This document shows, one piece after another, positions 9,492 through 19,333 of a DNA stretch of 64,000 nucleotides. The stretch covers positions 32,067 to 96,066 of the forward strand of contig JAHHGR010000005.1 in the NCBI GenBank assembly GCA_019359725.1. The letters run 5' to 3'. The DNA comes from Aphanocapsa lilacina HA4352-LM1. Lineage in GTDB: Bacteria; Cyanobacteriota; Cyanobacteriia; Gloeobacterales; Gloeobacteraceae. Within the stretch, counting starts at the first letter, position 1, and each line of letters opens with the position of its first letter. Below the pieces are notes generated by a model, which saw nothing but the letters and a program-made list of their open reading frames with translations, was not told the origin of the DNA and did not search any database. The translations under genes and the position numbers were made by a program.

Positions 9492-10005
9492 CGGCGGTGG
9501 AAGGAACGCGTTTGCGCAATGCCCGCGCCCGCCGCTCGGCGGTGGCGTTGGCAGGTTGCAGGGTGAGCACCTGATCGTAGGCTTCGAGGGCCTGGACGGC
9601 CTGGCCCTTCATCTCCAGGGCGTGGCCCAAGTTGTTGAGGGCGGAGACGTAATCGGACTTGAAGCGGACGGCGTCTTTGTACTCGCGGATGGCCAGGTCG
9701 TACTGGCGCTGTTGGAAGTGGCAGAAGCCCAGGTTGTTGTGGGCCTCGGCAAATTCGGGGTTGGCCTGGAGCGCTTTTTTGAAGTTCTCGGTGGCGTCCA
9801 TGTAGAGTCGCTTCTCCAGATAGGCGCAGCCCAGTTCGTAATAATCCTGGGCACCGGCCTGGCCGTCTTTGGTCTTGGGTTGGAGCTTGTTGATCACCCC
9901 TTCGACCCCGACGTTGCGGCGCACCTGCCGGAAGACCTGCCAGGCCAACCAGCCCAGCAGCACCGCCAGACCGAGCAAATAGAGAATGCGAAGATTGTCG
10001 TTCAT
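9484..10005 (-). CDS. TPR-repeat membrane-anchored protein (Ycf37-like)
   Basis: N-terminal TM (ILYLLGLAVLLGWLAWQVF) and TPR repeats YYELGCAYLEKRLYMDATENFKKALQANPEFAEAHNNLGFCHFQ... Start chosen at MNDNLRI. Confidence 0.8.
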   Translation of the reverse strand: MNDNLRILYLLGLAVLLGWLAWQVFRQVRRNVGVEGVINKLQPKTKDGQAGAQDYYELGCAYLEKRLYMDATENFKKALQANPEFAEAHNNLGFCHFQQRQYDLAIREYKDAVRFKSDYVSALNNLGHALEMKGQAVQALEAYDQVLTLQPANATAERRARALRKRVPSTADG

Positions 10006-10100
10006 GGCCCCGAAACGTCCGCCCCACACTGTTCAAGCTAACACAGCCCCGGAGGACGAGCCCGCGCGCCGAAGCTGGGGCACCATGGAAGTATGAAGTT

Positions 10101-10769
10101 GTGTATCCAAACGAGCCGATGATTCCGTTGCCAAGAGCGAGCCGCCCCGACGAGGGCGACGACGGGCTTTTCTACCAGCAGCCGCGGCTGGTGCAGCACA
10201 TCGACCTGGGTTTTATCGCCAGCTTGCAGGAAGTCTTCCGGCAGTACCTGCCCGAGAACGCCACGATCCTGGACACGATGAGCAGTTGGGTTTCCCACCT
10301 GCCCGAGGATCTGAAGACGGCCAAGGTCGTCGGCCACGGCATGAACAGCGTCGAACTGGCGGCCAACCCGCGCCTGGACGAATTTTTTGTACAGAACCTC
10401 AACCAGAATCCGAAATTGCCCCTGGCGGACAGCACCTTCGACGCGGCGCTCAACACCGTCTCCATTCAGTACCTGGTGGACGCGCCGATCGTGCTGGCGG
10501 AGGTCAACCGGGTGCTCAAACCGGGCGGCGTAGTGATCATCAGCTTCTCCAACCGCATGTTCCCGACCAAGGCGGTGCACCGCTGGCAAAACAGCGAAGA
10601 GGAGGAGCGCGTCGATCTCGTCCAGCAATATCTGCTGGCTGCCGGGGGCTACACCGATCTGCGGGTGCACCGGAAGTTGCCCACGGGATTGACGTTCTTT
10701 TTCTCGCAGCAGCGCGATCCATTTTATTGCGTGACGGCGCGCAAGGCGGCAGCTGACATCCGGGGGTAG
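10101..10769 (+). CDS. Class I SAM-dependent methyltransferase
   Basis: ATILDTMSSWVSHLP...VVGHGMNSVELAANPRLDEFFVQNLNQNPKLPLADSTFDAALNTVSIQYLVDAPIVLAEVNRVLKPGGVVIISFSNRMFPTKAV. Confidence 0.8.
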   Translation: MYPNEPMIPLPRASRPDEGDDGLFYQQPRLVQHIDLGFIASLQEVFRQYLPENATILDTMSSWVSHLPEDLKTAKVVGHGMNSVELAANPRLDEFFVQNLNQNPKLPLADSTFDAALNTVSIQYLVDAPIVLAEVNRVLKPGGVVIISFSNRMFPTKAVHRWQNSEEEERVDLVQQYLLAAGGYTDLRVHRKLPTGLTFFFSQQRDPFYCVTARKAAADIRG

Positions 10770-10808
10770 TAGCGGATTGGAGCGTTCATCGGCGATCATG
10801 GGTAACTG

Positions 10809-11381
10809 GTGCTCCCACGAATGGAGGTTGCGGTGAACGTTTCGAAAACTGAACAGGACATGCGCAAGGCAATCGAGGCGACGGCGGGCAACTTTGCCAC
10901 CATCCGCACCGGCCGCGCGTCCACCTCCCTTCTCGACCGCATCAACGTCGAATATTACGGACAGCCGACGCCGCTGAAGACGCTAGCAACGATTACGACT
11001 CCGGACGCTTCGACGGTGATCATCCAGCCTTACGACCCGAGTTCAATCCGCCTGATCGAAAAGGCGATTCTCGAATCGGACTTGGGGCTGCCCCCCGGCA
11101 ACGACGGTAAGGCTATCCGCCTCAACATTCCACCCCTGACCGCCGAGCGGCGCAAGGATCTCGTCAAGGTGCTGCGCAATCTGGCGGAGGAGGGCCGGGT
11201 GGCGGTGCGCAACATCCGCCGCCACGCCATCGACGAAGTGCGCAAAGAAGAAAAAGACGCCAAAATCTCCGAAGACGAATCGCGGCGGTTGCAAGACGAA
11301 GTCCAGAAGCTCACCGATAAGTCCATCCAGCAGATTGAAAAACTATTTGAGGCCAAAGAAAAAGAGATCACGACCGTCTGA
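10809..11381 (+). CDS. frr: Ribosome recycling factor
   Basis: [52 protein letters not shown]; classic RRF. Start possibly at MEVAVNVSK. Confidence 0.97.
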   Translation: MLPRMEVAVNVSKTEQDMRKAIEATAGNFATIRTGRASTSLLDRINVEYYGQPTPLKTLATITTPDASTVIIQPYDPSSIRLIEKAILESDLGLPPGNDGKAIRLNIPPLTAERRKDLVKVLRNLAEEGRVAVRNIRRHAIDEVRKEEKDAKISEDESRRLQDEVQKLTDKSIQQIEKLFEAKEKEITTV

Positions 11382-11399
11382 CGGGATGGTGCAAGGTGG

Positions 11400-11987
11400 A
11401 TGGCCAGGCGAGTCATTGGGCTTACAGGTGGAATCGCGACGGGCAAGAGCACGGTGGGCCGACTGCTTGCCGGGCGGGGCATCCCGGTCATCGACGCCGA
11501 CCTTCTGGCGCGCGAAGCGGTCGCCCCTGGCGGTACCGCCCTTGCCGCCATTGTTCACCGTTACGGCAGCGCGATGCTCACCGACGCCGGAGCGCTCAAC
11601 CGTTCAGCCCTGGCACGCATCGTCTTTTCTGACCCGGACGAGCGCCGCTGGCTGGAAAGCCGCATCCATCCGTTCGTGCGCGCAGCCATGCAGGCGGCTA
11701 TCGAGCGCACAGCGGGGACCATCTGCTTGATGATCCCGCTATTATTCGAGGCGGGCATGACCGACTTGGTCACCGAAATCTGGGTAGTGAGCTGCGAACC
11801 TGAGCAGCAACACGCGCGGCTCAAGAAGCGCGACGGGCCCAGCGACGAAGCGATTGCGGCGCGCATCGCCAGCCAGTGGCCACTTGCTGAAAAAGTGCGG
11901 CTTGCCGACGTGGTCATCGACAACAACGGCGAGCCGGCTCACCTGGAAAGGCAGGTAGCGTGCGCCCTGGCTCAAGCTTCAATCTGA
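11400..11987 (+). CDS. coaE: Dephospho-CoA kinase
   Basis: MARRVIGLTGGIATGKSTVGRLLAGRGIPVIDADLLAREAV. Confidence 0.95.
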   Translation: MARRVIGLTGGIATGKSTVGRLLAGRGIPVIDADLLAREAVAPGGTALAAIVHRYGSAMLTDAGALNRSALARIVFSDPDERRWLESRIHPFVRAAMQAAIERTAGTICLMIPLLFEAGMTDLVTEIWVVSCEPEQQHARLKKRDGPSDEAIAARIASQWPLAEKVRLADVVIDNNGEPAHLERQVACALAQASI

Positions 11988-12541
11988 ACGGTCGCAGCCT
12001 GCCAGCGCCGAAAATCGCTTTCGAGCGATTTGCTGAGCCGGTCACGCAAGATCCACAGGAAACTTTCGAGAATCGTGCGAGCTGCCCCGCTCAAGACCGG
12101 TTCGGCCATCCAGGCTAGAAAGGGTGGCGTCGGGAAGCAAGCGGAAGCCTCGGCCCAACCGTGCATGGGGGTGCGCCCCGCCTGTATCACCTCGAGGGTG
12201 CGCAACTGGGCGCGAAAGTCGATTTTAAGGTGCTTGACCAGCCAGGGATGACCCATCAATTCGTAGGCAATCAGTTGCGCCCAGGCGCGCCCTTGGTCGT
12301 CGGCACCAATCTGCAACTCGGCAGTCGGTTCGATGGCAAGACCCATCCAAACCAGCGGGCGCACCTTCAGCCGGAAGCGATCGGGGCCGAGTTGCTCGAT
12401 GCGCTCCGGGGGAAAGCCGCTGCGCAAAAGCCGCTGCGGATCGCTCACGTAGCGGCGGACCTCAGCGGGCGCAGCCGGCAGGGAGACATCGAGCATGGCC
12501 CGGGCCGAAGCCTGAATCGGGCTGGTCATCGCGGTTTCCAC
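11972..12541 (-). CDS. DUF1997 family protein
   Basis: VSDPQRLLRSGFPPERIEQLGPDRFRLKVRPLVWMGLAIEPTAELQI...; convergent 16-bp overlap with coaE. Confidence 0.7.
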   Translation of the reverse strand: METAMTSPIQASARAMLDVSLPAAPAEVRRYVSDPQRLLRSGFPPERIEQLGPDRFRLKVRPLVWMGLAIEPTAELQIGADDQGRAWAQLIAYELMGHPWLVKHLKIDFRAQLRTLEVIQAGRTPMHGWAEASACFPTPPFLAWMAEPVLSGAARTILESFLWILRDRLSKSLESDFRRWQAATVQIEA

Positions 12542-12707
12542 GGTGAGAAGTTGCCCATGCAGTCATCACTTCCAATCATACTTTGAAATGCTTAACAAAG
12601 GAGCCTCCCAGCGGCCGGGCGACGGAGCGCTATTGGTGAAGTGTACCCTGTGATACTGCCATTGCCAGGAGGGCTACAGTGGTGGGCGGTGCGTCGGGAG
12701 GTAGGGT

Positions 12708-13592
12708 GTGGCCGATCTATGGCAAGTGCAGGTGGAGACGGCCGCAGATGGGGCCGACGGTGAAGTCGAAGAAACGCTCTACTGGTATTTGACTGAACTG
12801 GGCCTCCCCCACGTCGAGCGGCAAATTCTCGGGGAGCGGCTGGTGCTGCGGGGGTACCTGAGCGGTGAAACGCCCGAGGGGGTGCTGCAGCGTTGGCGTG
12901 AAAACGTCGGCGAGCGGCTGAGCGAAAAGGCCGAAATCGGCTGGCGCGCAGCGGAGCGGCGCGACTGGCAGAAAACCTGGCGCGAGCATTGGCGGCCGAT
13001 ATTCGTAGGCGAACGCCTGGTCATCTGGCCGGTGTGGCTGCCGGATCCCCCCGGCGACCGGTTGGTGATTCCCCTTGATCCGGGCATGGCCTTCGGCACG
13101 GGTGAGCACGCCACCACCCGGCTGTGCCTGCGGGCGCTCGAATCTGTACCGGATCTGGGCATCTTTGCCGATGTCGGCTGCGGCTCCGGCGTGCTCACGG
13201 TGGCGGCCCTCAAGCTGGGGGCCGGGCGGGGTTGGGCGGTCGATACCGACGATCTGGCCGTCGCCTCCACCCGCAAGAATCTTGAAATCAACGGTTTGCA
13301 GGAGCGGGCTGCGGTGGCACACGGCAGCACCGAACAGTTGTCCGGGCCACTCGATGGGGTGGTGAGCAACATCCTGGCTGAGGTGATTTGCGATCTCGCC
13401 CCGGAATTTCGGCGGCTGGTGCGCTCTGGCGGTTGGGGCATCTTCAGCGGCCTGCTGCTTACCCAGGCTCCCCGCGTGGTCGAAGCCCTCGCCGGGCAGG
13501 GTTTTGCACTTTCTGAGACCCTCAATGAGGGCGACTGGGCCTGCCTGGTGGGCCGCTTCAGCGCGGATCGGTTTCGAAGCGCCGGTAGCTGA
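12708..13592 (+). CDS. prmA: Ribosomal protein L11 methyltransferase
   Basis: LDPGMAFGTGEHATTRLCLRALE..FADVGCGSGVLTVAALKLGA. Confidence 0.95.
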   Translation: MADLWQVQVETAADGADGEVEETLYWYLTELGLPHVERQILGERLVLRGYLSGETPEGVLQRWRENVGERLSEKAEIGWRAAERRDWQKTWREHWRPIFVGERLVIWPVWLPDPPGDRLVIPLDPGMAFGTGEHATTRLCLRALESVPDLGIFADVGCGSGVLTVAALKLGAGRGWAVDTDDLAVASTRKNLEINGLQERAAVAHGSTEQLSGPLDGVVSNILAEVICDLAPEFRRLVRSGGWGIFSGLLLTQAPRVVEALAGQGFALSETLNEGDWACLVGRFSADRFRSAGS

Positions 13593-14619
13593 AGGCCGCG
13601 AGCAAAGGGTCTTCGCCGCCGCCGGTGAGCGCGCGGGTCACCAGTTGGGCGGTGATCGGTGCGAGCAGAACCCCGTTGCGGTGGTGACCGGTTGCAAGGT
13701 GCAGATTCGGCCACGGTCCCGGCCCGATCAGAGGCGCGGCGTCGGGGGTGGCCGGTCGAAAGCCCCACCACTGCTCCAGGAGCCGATGGGAAGCGAGCCC
13801 CGGGACCAGGGCGAGGGCAGCGGTAAGCAGACCGGCCATCCCCCCGGCGGTGTTGCCCGGCGCGAAACCGACCGTCTCCTGGGTGGCACCCACGACGATG
13901 CGGCCGTCCCGGCGCGGCACCAGGTATATGTTCTTGCTAAAGATAATGGCTTTCAACCAACCTGGTGCGCTTTCGAGGGCGAGCATCTGGCCTTTAAGCG
14001 GCTGGACGGGCAGTCCCCAGGCTCCCGACCAGGCCCCCTGGGCAAGCACGAAGGCGTCCGCCGCCACCGGACCGGCACTGGTGGCCACAGCGGCAAGGCC
14101 CGGATCGGCGGGGCCGGTGACTGTCACCCCCGCCCAAATTTCGGCCCCCATTCGCTCGACAGCTAGGTGCAGAGCGGTGAGTACCTTGCGGTTGTCGACG
14201 CAGGCTTCTTTTTCAAGCCACCAGCCGCCCGTCACATCGGGGGCAAGACCCGGCAGTGCGCTCGCCATCCGGGTGCTGTCCCACCACTGATGACCCTCGA
14301 TTGGGGCAGCCGCGTCGGCGATGGCGGGCACTAGTGCGCCGCAAGGGGAGTAATCGATTCTCTGGCCGCTGAATTCTTCGAGGCGCGCTGCCCAGACGGG
14401 CCACAGTGCACGGCTTGCAAAAGCCAGTTCAGCAAGTGGAGTACCCGCCAATCCCTCGGCCGCCGGGGCGATCATTCCCGCAGCCGCCCAGCCCGCGGGC
14501 ACGCTGCCGCGATCGAGCACGACGACTGCGGCTCCGGCGAGCCGCAGTTCCAGCGCCACCGCGAGGCCAATCAATCCGCCACCCAGGATACAGATTTTCA
14601 CGCCACGGCCTGACAACAC
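13558..14619 (-). CDS. thiO: Glycine oxidase ThiO-like FAD oxidoreductase
   Basis: ICILGGGLIGLAVALELRLAGAAVVVLDRG...; VVGATQETVGF; WWGFRPATPDAAPLIGPGPWPNLHLATGHHRNGVLLAPITAQL. Confidence 0.88.
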   Translation of the reverse strand: MLSGRGVKICILGGGLIGLAVALELRLAGAAVVVLDRGSVPAGWAAAGMIAPAAEGLAGTPLAELAFASRALWPVWAARLEEFSGQRIDYSPCGALVPAIADAAAPIEGHQWWDSTRMASALPGLAPDVTGGWWLEKEACVDNRKVLTALHLAVERMGAEIWAGVTVTGPADPGLAAVATSAGPVAADAFVLAQGAWSGAWGLPVQPLKGQMLALESAPGWLKAIIFSKNIYLVPRRDGRIVVGATQETVGFAPGNTAGGMAGLLTAALALVPGLASHRLLEQWWGFRPATPDAAPLIGPGPWPNLHLATGHHRNGVLLAPITAQLVTRALTGGGEDPLLAAFSYRRFETDPR

Positions 14620-14684
14620 AGGTGGGTACCCTGTTATTCTGTTCCAGGTAAAGGTGCCGCGTCACCGTCCGAGCGTCCAAAAGG

Positions 14685-15092
14685 GTGAGGAACGCCATGG
14701 AAACTTCGCACATGCTGAGTCCGGACATCGATATCGTCGCTTCCACCGTGCTCCGGCCCTGGGGTTCGTTCACGGTCCTGGGCGAAGGCAACGGCTACAA
14801 AGTCAAGCGCATCGAGGTCAAACCCGGTCACCGCCTGAGCCTGCAGATGCACCACCACCGATCCGAGCACTGGGTCGTCGTCTCCGGCACCGCCCGCGTC
14901 GTCTGCAACGACCGCATCGAACTGATCCACGCCAACCAGTCGACCTACGTGCCTCCCTGTGCCACCCACCGGCTCGAAAACCCCGGCATTATCCCACTGG
15001 TGATTATCGAAGTCCAAAACGGTCAGTACCTCGGTGAGGACGACATCATCCGCTTCGAGGACGACTACAAGCGTATCGAGCCGCGCTCTTGA
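14685..15092 (+). CDS. Cupin / mannose-6-phosphate isomerase type II-like
   Basis: RPWGSFTVLGEGNGYKVKRIEVKPGHRLSLQMHHHRSEHWVVVSGTARV. Confidence 0.9.
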   Translation: MRNAMETSHMLSPDIDIVASTVLRPWGSFTVLGEGNGYKVKRIEVKPGHRLSLQMHHHRSEHWVVVSGTARVVCNDRIELIHANQSTYVPPCATHRLENPGIIPLVIIEVQNGQYLGEDDIIRFEDDYKRIEPRS

Positions 15093-15177
15093 TCCCAAAA
15101 ATCTTGTTAAAGAAGTCCATCGGCGGCTGAGCCTGACCTACAGTGTTGGGTAAGATACCTCCTAACTGCGTCCTCAT

Positions 15178-15213
15178 GCCCCCGCTACTATTCAGCAGCA
15201 GGGGCTCTTTATT
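15178..15213 (+). terminator. Terminator downstream of cupin gene
   Basis: GCCCCCGCT-actattcagc-AGCAGGGGC followed by TCTTTATT. Confidence 0.6.
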
Positions 15214-15259
15214 GGGAGTGTAAAATCGGAGGGCCGAGTTCAGTTTTAACGGAGATCCC

Positions 15260-16840
15260 ATGCCCAAGGTGCTTGTCAGTGACGCGATCGACCAGGCTGG
15301 TATCGAAATTCTCACCCAGGTCGCTCAAGTAACTTACGAGCCGGATCTCAGCCCGGCGACGTTGCTTGAGACCATTCCCCAGTACGACGCTTTGATGATC
15401 CGCTCGGGCACCAAGGTGACCGCCCCGGTGATCGAGGCGGCCCAGCGCCTGCGGATCATTGGCCGCGCCGGGGTGGGTGTCGACAATGTCGATCTGCAGG
15501 CTGCTACCCGCAAGGGGATCGTCGTGGTCAACTCCCCCGAGGGCAACACGATCGCCGCCGCCGAGCACGCCATCGCCCTGATGATGAGCCTGTCGCGCCA
15601 CGTAGGTGAAGCGAACGCCTCGCTGAAGGCGGGCCAGTGGAAGCGCTCGCAATTTATCGGCGTCGAAGTCTACAAAAAGACGATTGGCGTGGTCGGCCTC
15701 GGCCGCATCGGCTCCCATGTGACGCGGGTGGCGCGCGCTCTCGGCATGCAGATCGTCGCCTTTGATCCGTATATTTCCGCTGAGCGCGCCCAGCAGTTAG
15801 GGGCGCGCCTGGTGGATCTCGAACAACTGTTTCACGAGGCCGACTACATCACGCTGCATGTGCCGCGTACGCCGGAGACCACCCACCTCATCAACGAGAA
15901 GACCCTTGCCTCGATGAAGCCCACGGCCCGGATCATCAACTGCGCCCGCGGCGGCCTCATCGACGAGCAGGCACTCTACATTGCCCTCAAGGAGGGCCGC
16001 ATCGCCGGAGCTGCCCTCGATGTCTTCGAGAATGAACCTTTGGGCGAATCACCCCTGTGCGCCCTTGGGCGCGAGGTGATCCTCACGCCCCACCTGGGCG
16101 CTTCGACCGAAGAGGCCCAGACCAACGTCGCCATCGACGTGGCTGAGCAGATTCGCGATGTGCTTCTGGGTCTTCCGGCCCGCACGGCGGTCAACATTCC
16201 GGGTCTGCGCGCCGAGGTGCTGCAGGAACTGAAGCCCTATCTGGAACTGGCCGAGACCCTGGGTAACCTGGTGGGTCAACTGGCCGGTGGCCGGGTGGAC
16301 GCCCTCGACATTCGCCTGCAGGGCATTCTCGCCGCCAAAGACGCCCAACCCATCGTCGTGGCCGCCCTCAAGGGGCTGCTCACCCCGGCCCTGCGCGAGC
16401 GGGTCAACTTCGTCAACGCGCTATTGGAGGCCAAGGAGCGGGGCATTCGGGTCACTGAGACGCGCGATTCAGCTTTCGCCGATTACGCAGGCTCGATCCG
16501 CCTGGAGGCGCGCGGCCCGGAGGGCGAGCGTTCGGTGACCGGCGCACTGCTGGCCGGGGACGAACTGCGCATCACCAACATCGACGAATTTCCGATCAGC
16601 GTCGCCCCGAGCCGCCACATGCTTATCACCCTACACCGCGACATGCCGGGGATCATCGGCAAGGTCGGCTCGTTTCTCGGTTCCTACAACGTCAACATCG
16701 CCGGGATGCAGGTGGGCCGCAAATTGGTGCGCGGCGACGCGGTAATGATGGTCTCCCTGGATGACCCGCTGCCGGAGGGACTGTTGGGAGAAATCGAGTC
16801 GGTCCCCGGGATTCGCAAGGCATACACGGTCAATCTCTAG
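15260..16840 (+). CDS. serA: D-3-phosphoglycerate dehydrogenase
   Basis: 526 aa; MPKVLVSDAIDQAGIEILTQ..., NAD-binding GVVGLGRIGSHV, C-terminal ACT domain ITLHRDMPGIIGKVGSFLGSYNVNIAGMQVGR. Confidence 0.96.
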   Translation: MPKVLVSDAIDQAGIEILTQVAQVTYEPDLSPATLLETIPQYDALMIRSGTKVTAPVIEAAQRLRIIGRAGVGVDNVDLQAATRKGIVVVNSPEGNTIAAAEHAIALMMSLSRHVGEANASLKAGQWKRSQFIGVEVYKKTIGVVGLGRIGSHVTRVARALGMQIVAFDPYISAERAQQLGARLVDLEQLFHEADYITLHVPRTPETTHLINEKTLASMKPTARIINCARGGLIDEQALYIALKEGRIAGAALDVFENEPLGESPLCALGREVILTPHLGASTEEAQTNVAIDVAEQIRDVLLGLPARTAVNIPGLRAEVLQELKPYLELAETLGNLVGQLAGGRVDALDIRLQGILAAKDAQPIVVAALKGLLTPALRERVNFVNALLEAKERGIRVTETRDSAFADYAGSIRLEARGPEGERSVTGALLAGDELRITNIDEFPISVAPSRHMLITLHRDMPGIIGKVGSFLGSYNVNIAGMQVGRKLVRGDAVMMVSLDDPLPEGLLGEIESVPGIRKAYTVNL

Positions 16841-17271
16841 GGGTTTGGCTCCCAGGGGTTCACCAAAGGAAGATCGACACCTCGAAAGTCGTCAATGTTG
16901 CGCGTCGCCAGCACTAAACCATGCTGGATTGCTGTTGCTGCAATTTGCAGGTCGGCGGCTGAACGTGGACGACCCATCCGGTCGCTTTGAGCCATAAACT
17001 GTCCCCAGAGTGTCGCAGTCGTTCGGTCGAAAGGCAGTATCCGACCGGAAAACTGTATCGGCAACTGCTCCAGCCACGCCAGCAGAGTGTTTCGCTTTTT
17101 GCCTGCATCCAGCCGGTATACCCCGCGCGTCAGTTCACCAAAAGTAGTCGCTGCGAGGAATAGCTCAAGCGGATTTTGCGAAGCCAGCCAATGGGTGACC
17201 AGCGGTTCCGGGCCAAGGCGCACCAACTCGCTTACAACATTCGTGTCCAGCAAGTATCGCCCTTCCTTCAC
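16837..17271 (-). CDS. VapC-like PIN-domain toxin
   Basis: YLLDTNVVSELVRLGPEPLVTHWLASQ...RSAADLQIAATAIQHGLVLATRNIDDFRGVDLPLVNPW. Confidence 0.93.
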   Translation of the reverse strand: MKEGRYLLDTNVVSELVRLGPEPLVTHWLASQNPLELFLAATTFGELTRGVYRLDAGKKRNTLLAWLEQLPIQFSGRILPFDRTTATLWGQFMAQSDRMGRPRSAADLQIAATAIQHGLVLATRNIDDFRGVDLPLVNPWEPNP

Positions 17272-17579
17272 AATTCGACAGGCCGCCCAGGCGAACGATC
17301 TCGGTCGAATTCGAGTTCTTCTCCTACCAGCGGCGATGCACGGAAAAAAGCGAGCAGCTCTTCTCCGGTCTGTGCCGGCAGCATTCCGAGCACCGAGCGT
17401 ACTTGCCGACGCACGTGTTCACCTGTTTCGCCCCCAGTCCGCAGCACCTCGGCCAGGCGGCGAACGAGGGCAGCGTCGCCTGTAGGGACTGTCACTTCAA
17501 CTCGCTTCAGTCCTGAGGCAGCTAGTCGTCGTCGGTACCCCCGGACACGAGTAGACGTACTCACCATAAAGTTCCTCAA
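17268..17579 (-). CDS. Antitoxin paired with PIN toxin (MazE-/DUF3018-like N-terminus)
   Basis: MVSTSTRVRGYRRRLAASGLKRVEVTVPTGDAALVRRLAEVLR...; 4-bp ATGA overlap with the toxin. Start may be the internal Met (MVSTS). Confidence 0.8.
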   Translation of the reverse strand: MRNFMVSTSTRVRGYRRRLAASGLKRVEVTVPTGDAALVRRLAEVLRTGGETGEHVRRQVRSVLGMLPAQTGEELLAFFRASPLVGEELEFDRDRSPGRPVEL

Positions 17580-17678
17580 GGCAGTCCTGTGTTGCCGGTA
17601 ACACTACGGTAACCTACGGGAGTCTTAAAGCTACACTCCTGCGCCGCTCCAAGGCGGCTTGACATGCAACCGTGAAAG

Positions 17679-18964
17679 TGAACCGCCTAGAATGTGAGTC
17701 TTCCAGCCGACCACACCGAGAGGAAGACCATGAAGAAAAGTCGGTTCACCACCGAGCAGATGATGGTGCTCCGCACCGCTTTGCGAACGCCATCCTCAAC
17801 GAAGGACAGGCCGGAGCCACGGTGACGGAATTGTGCCGTAGGCACGGTATCAGCGAACAGACCGACTATCGCTGGAAGGCCAAGTACGGCGGGATGGAAC
17901 TCTCCGAGGCTCAACGCCTGAAGGACCTCGAAGATGAAAACCGCAAACTCAAGCAGCTCGTCGCCAATCAGGCCCTGGATATCCATGCCCTGGGGGCGGT
18001 GCTGTCAAAAAAATTCTGACCCCAGCGGTCAAGCGTCAGGCCGCCGCCTTTGTGCAGACTGACCTGCAGATGGCACAAAGGCGTGCCTGTCGGAGTCAAG
18101 GGGTTGCACCGCTCCACCGCCCGTCTGCTCAGCCGTCGTCGCGAGGATCCGGCCTTGCTTGCCCGCCTCAAGCAGTTGGCGAGCGAGCGCCCGCGCTTGG
18201 GCTATCGAAGGCTGACGGCTCTATTGCGGCGCGAAGGTACACTCGTCAATGCCAAGAAGGTCTATCGGCTGTGCATCAAGGCGGGCCTGCTGGTGCGCCC
18301 AAAAAGACGCAAGCCCCGCACCCGGCCGTCCTCTCGGCCGGAGGTGCCCGCCTTGGAACGTCCCAATCGGCTATGGAGCCTGGATTTCGCCCTTGGCTGC
18401 CCTGGCCGATGGACGCAAAGTGCGGACCTGGACAATCGTGGGGGCCGTTGGGTCAACGGCCCTGGACGTCTACAGCCGGGAGTGCCCGCACATCGAGGTG
18501 GACACCTCCCTGCCGGGGGTCCGCGTCGTGCGGGTGCTCGAAATGCTGGCTGCCCGGCGGCAGTTGCCCGAGCGCCGGTTGGTGGACAACGGGCCGGAGT
18601 GCGTCTGCCGGACGCTTGCCGAGTGGGCCGAGCGGCGCGGGGTGCTCCTCGCCTTCACCCGTCCGGGCAAGCCGACGGACAAGCCGCACATCGAGAGCAC
18701 GGGCGGCCGATTTCGGGATGAATGCCTCAACGCGCACTACTTCTTGAGCGTGCTGGACGCGAGGCGGATCATCGAGGCTTGGCGGCTCGATTATAACCAC
18801 CATCGTCCGCACAGCGCTCTGGGAGGGGCAAGCCCGATGGAGTTCTTGCAACAGGTTGCTGCCATTGCGGCTGCGCTGTCTCCGCAACGGCATCACCCTG
18901 TACGATGAGGAAAACCAGGCTGGAAACTCACTTTTTCAGCCGCTCACTGTTCGGGGCCAGGTCA
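17679..18964 (+). mobile_element. IS3-family element, decayed (OrfA/OrfB frameshifted)
   Basis: OrfA relic MKKSRFTTEQMM..../TVTELCRRHGISEQTDYRWKAKYGGMELSEAQRLKDLEDENRKLKQLVANQALD; OrfB in at least two frames (RLKQLASERPRLGYRRLTALLRREG; LVDNGPECVCRTLAEWAERRGVLLAFTRPGKPTDKPHIESTGGRFRDECLNAHYF). Ends tgaaccgcct...gtgagtcttccagcc and RC tgacctggcccc...gtgagtttccagcc. Confidence 0.88.
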
Positions 18965-18982
18965 GCCCGATGGACGCGGGCG

Positions 18983-19255
18983 CTACGCAGGCGGGTCGGC
19001 TTCGCTCAAGGCGCGCAGGCCGCGCGCAGTAATGTTGCGCACGACCACGTCTTCGATAAAGTGCCGGCCGGTTTTGCTCTCGCGGCTGGGGGGAAAGGAC
19101 AGTTCGATAAATCCGACGTCCGCCAGAAACAACAGTCGCTCCGCCCGGACCTGAAAACCGGCCAGATCCCCGCCCTGGGGGCTGTAGATCGTCGGGCGCT
19201 TTTGTTGCTGGATGGACTTGAGCAGGTCGATCGTCATCTCGTCAAGGGCAATCAT
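18983..19255 (-). CDS. Hypothetical protein (90 aa)
   Basis: MIALDEMTIDLLKSIQQQKRPTIYSPQGGDLAGFQVRAERLLFLADVGFIELSFPPSRESKTGRHFIEDVVVRNITARGLRAL; winged-helix-like look. Confidence 0.6.
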   Translation of the reverse strand: MIALDEMTIDLLKSIQQQKRPTIYSPQGGDLAGFQVRAERLLFLADVGFIELSFPPSRESKTGRHFIEDVVVRNITARGLRALSEADPPA

Positions 19256-19333
19256 CTATTTTTCCCAACCTTTGGTGATGCAGGAGTGACCATTTAAGCA
19301 GTATATGCGTAGACATCTTTTTTGCGGTCGCGC

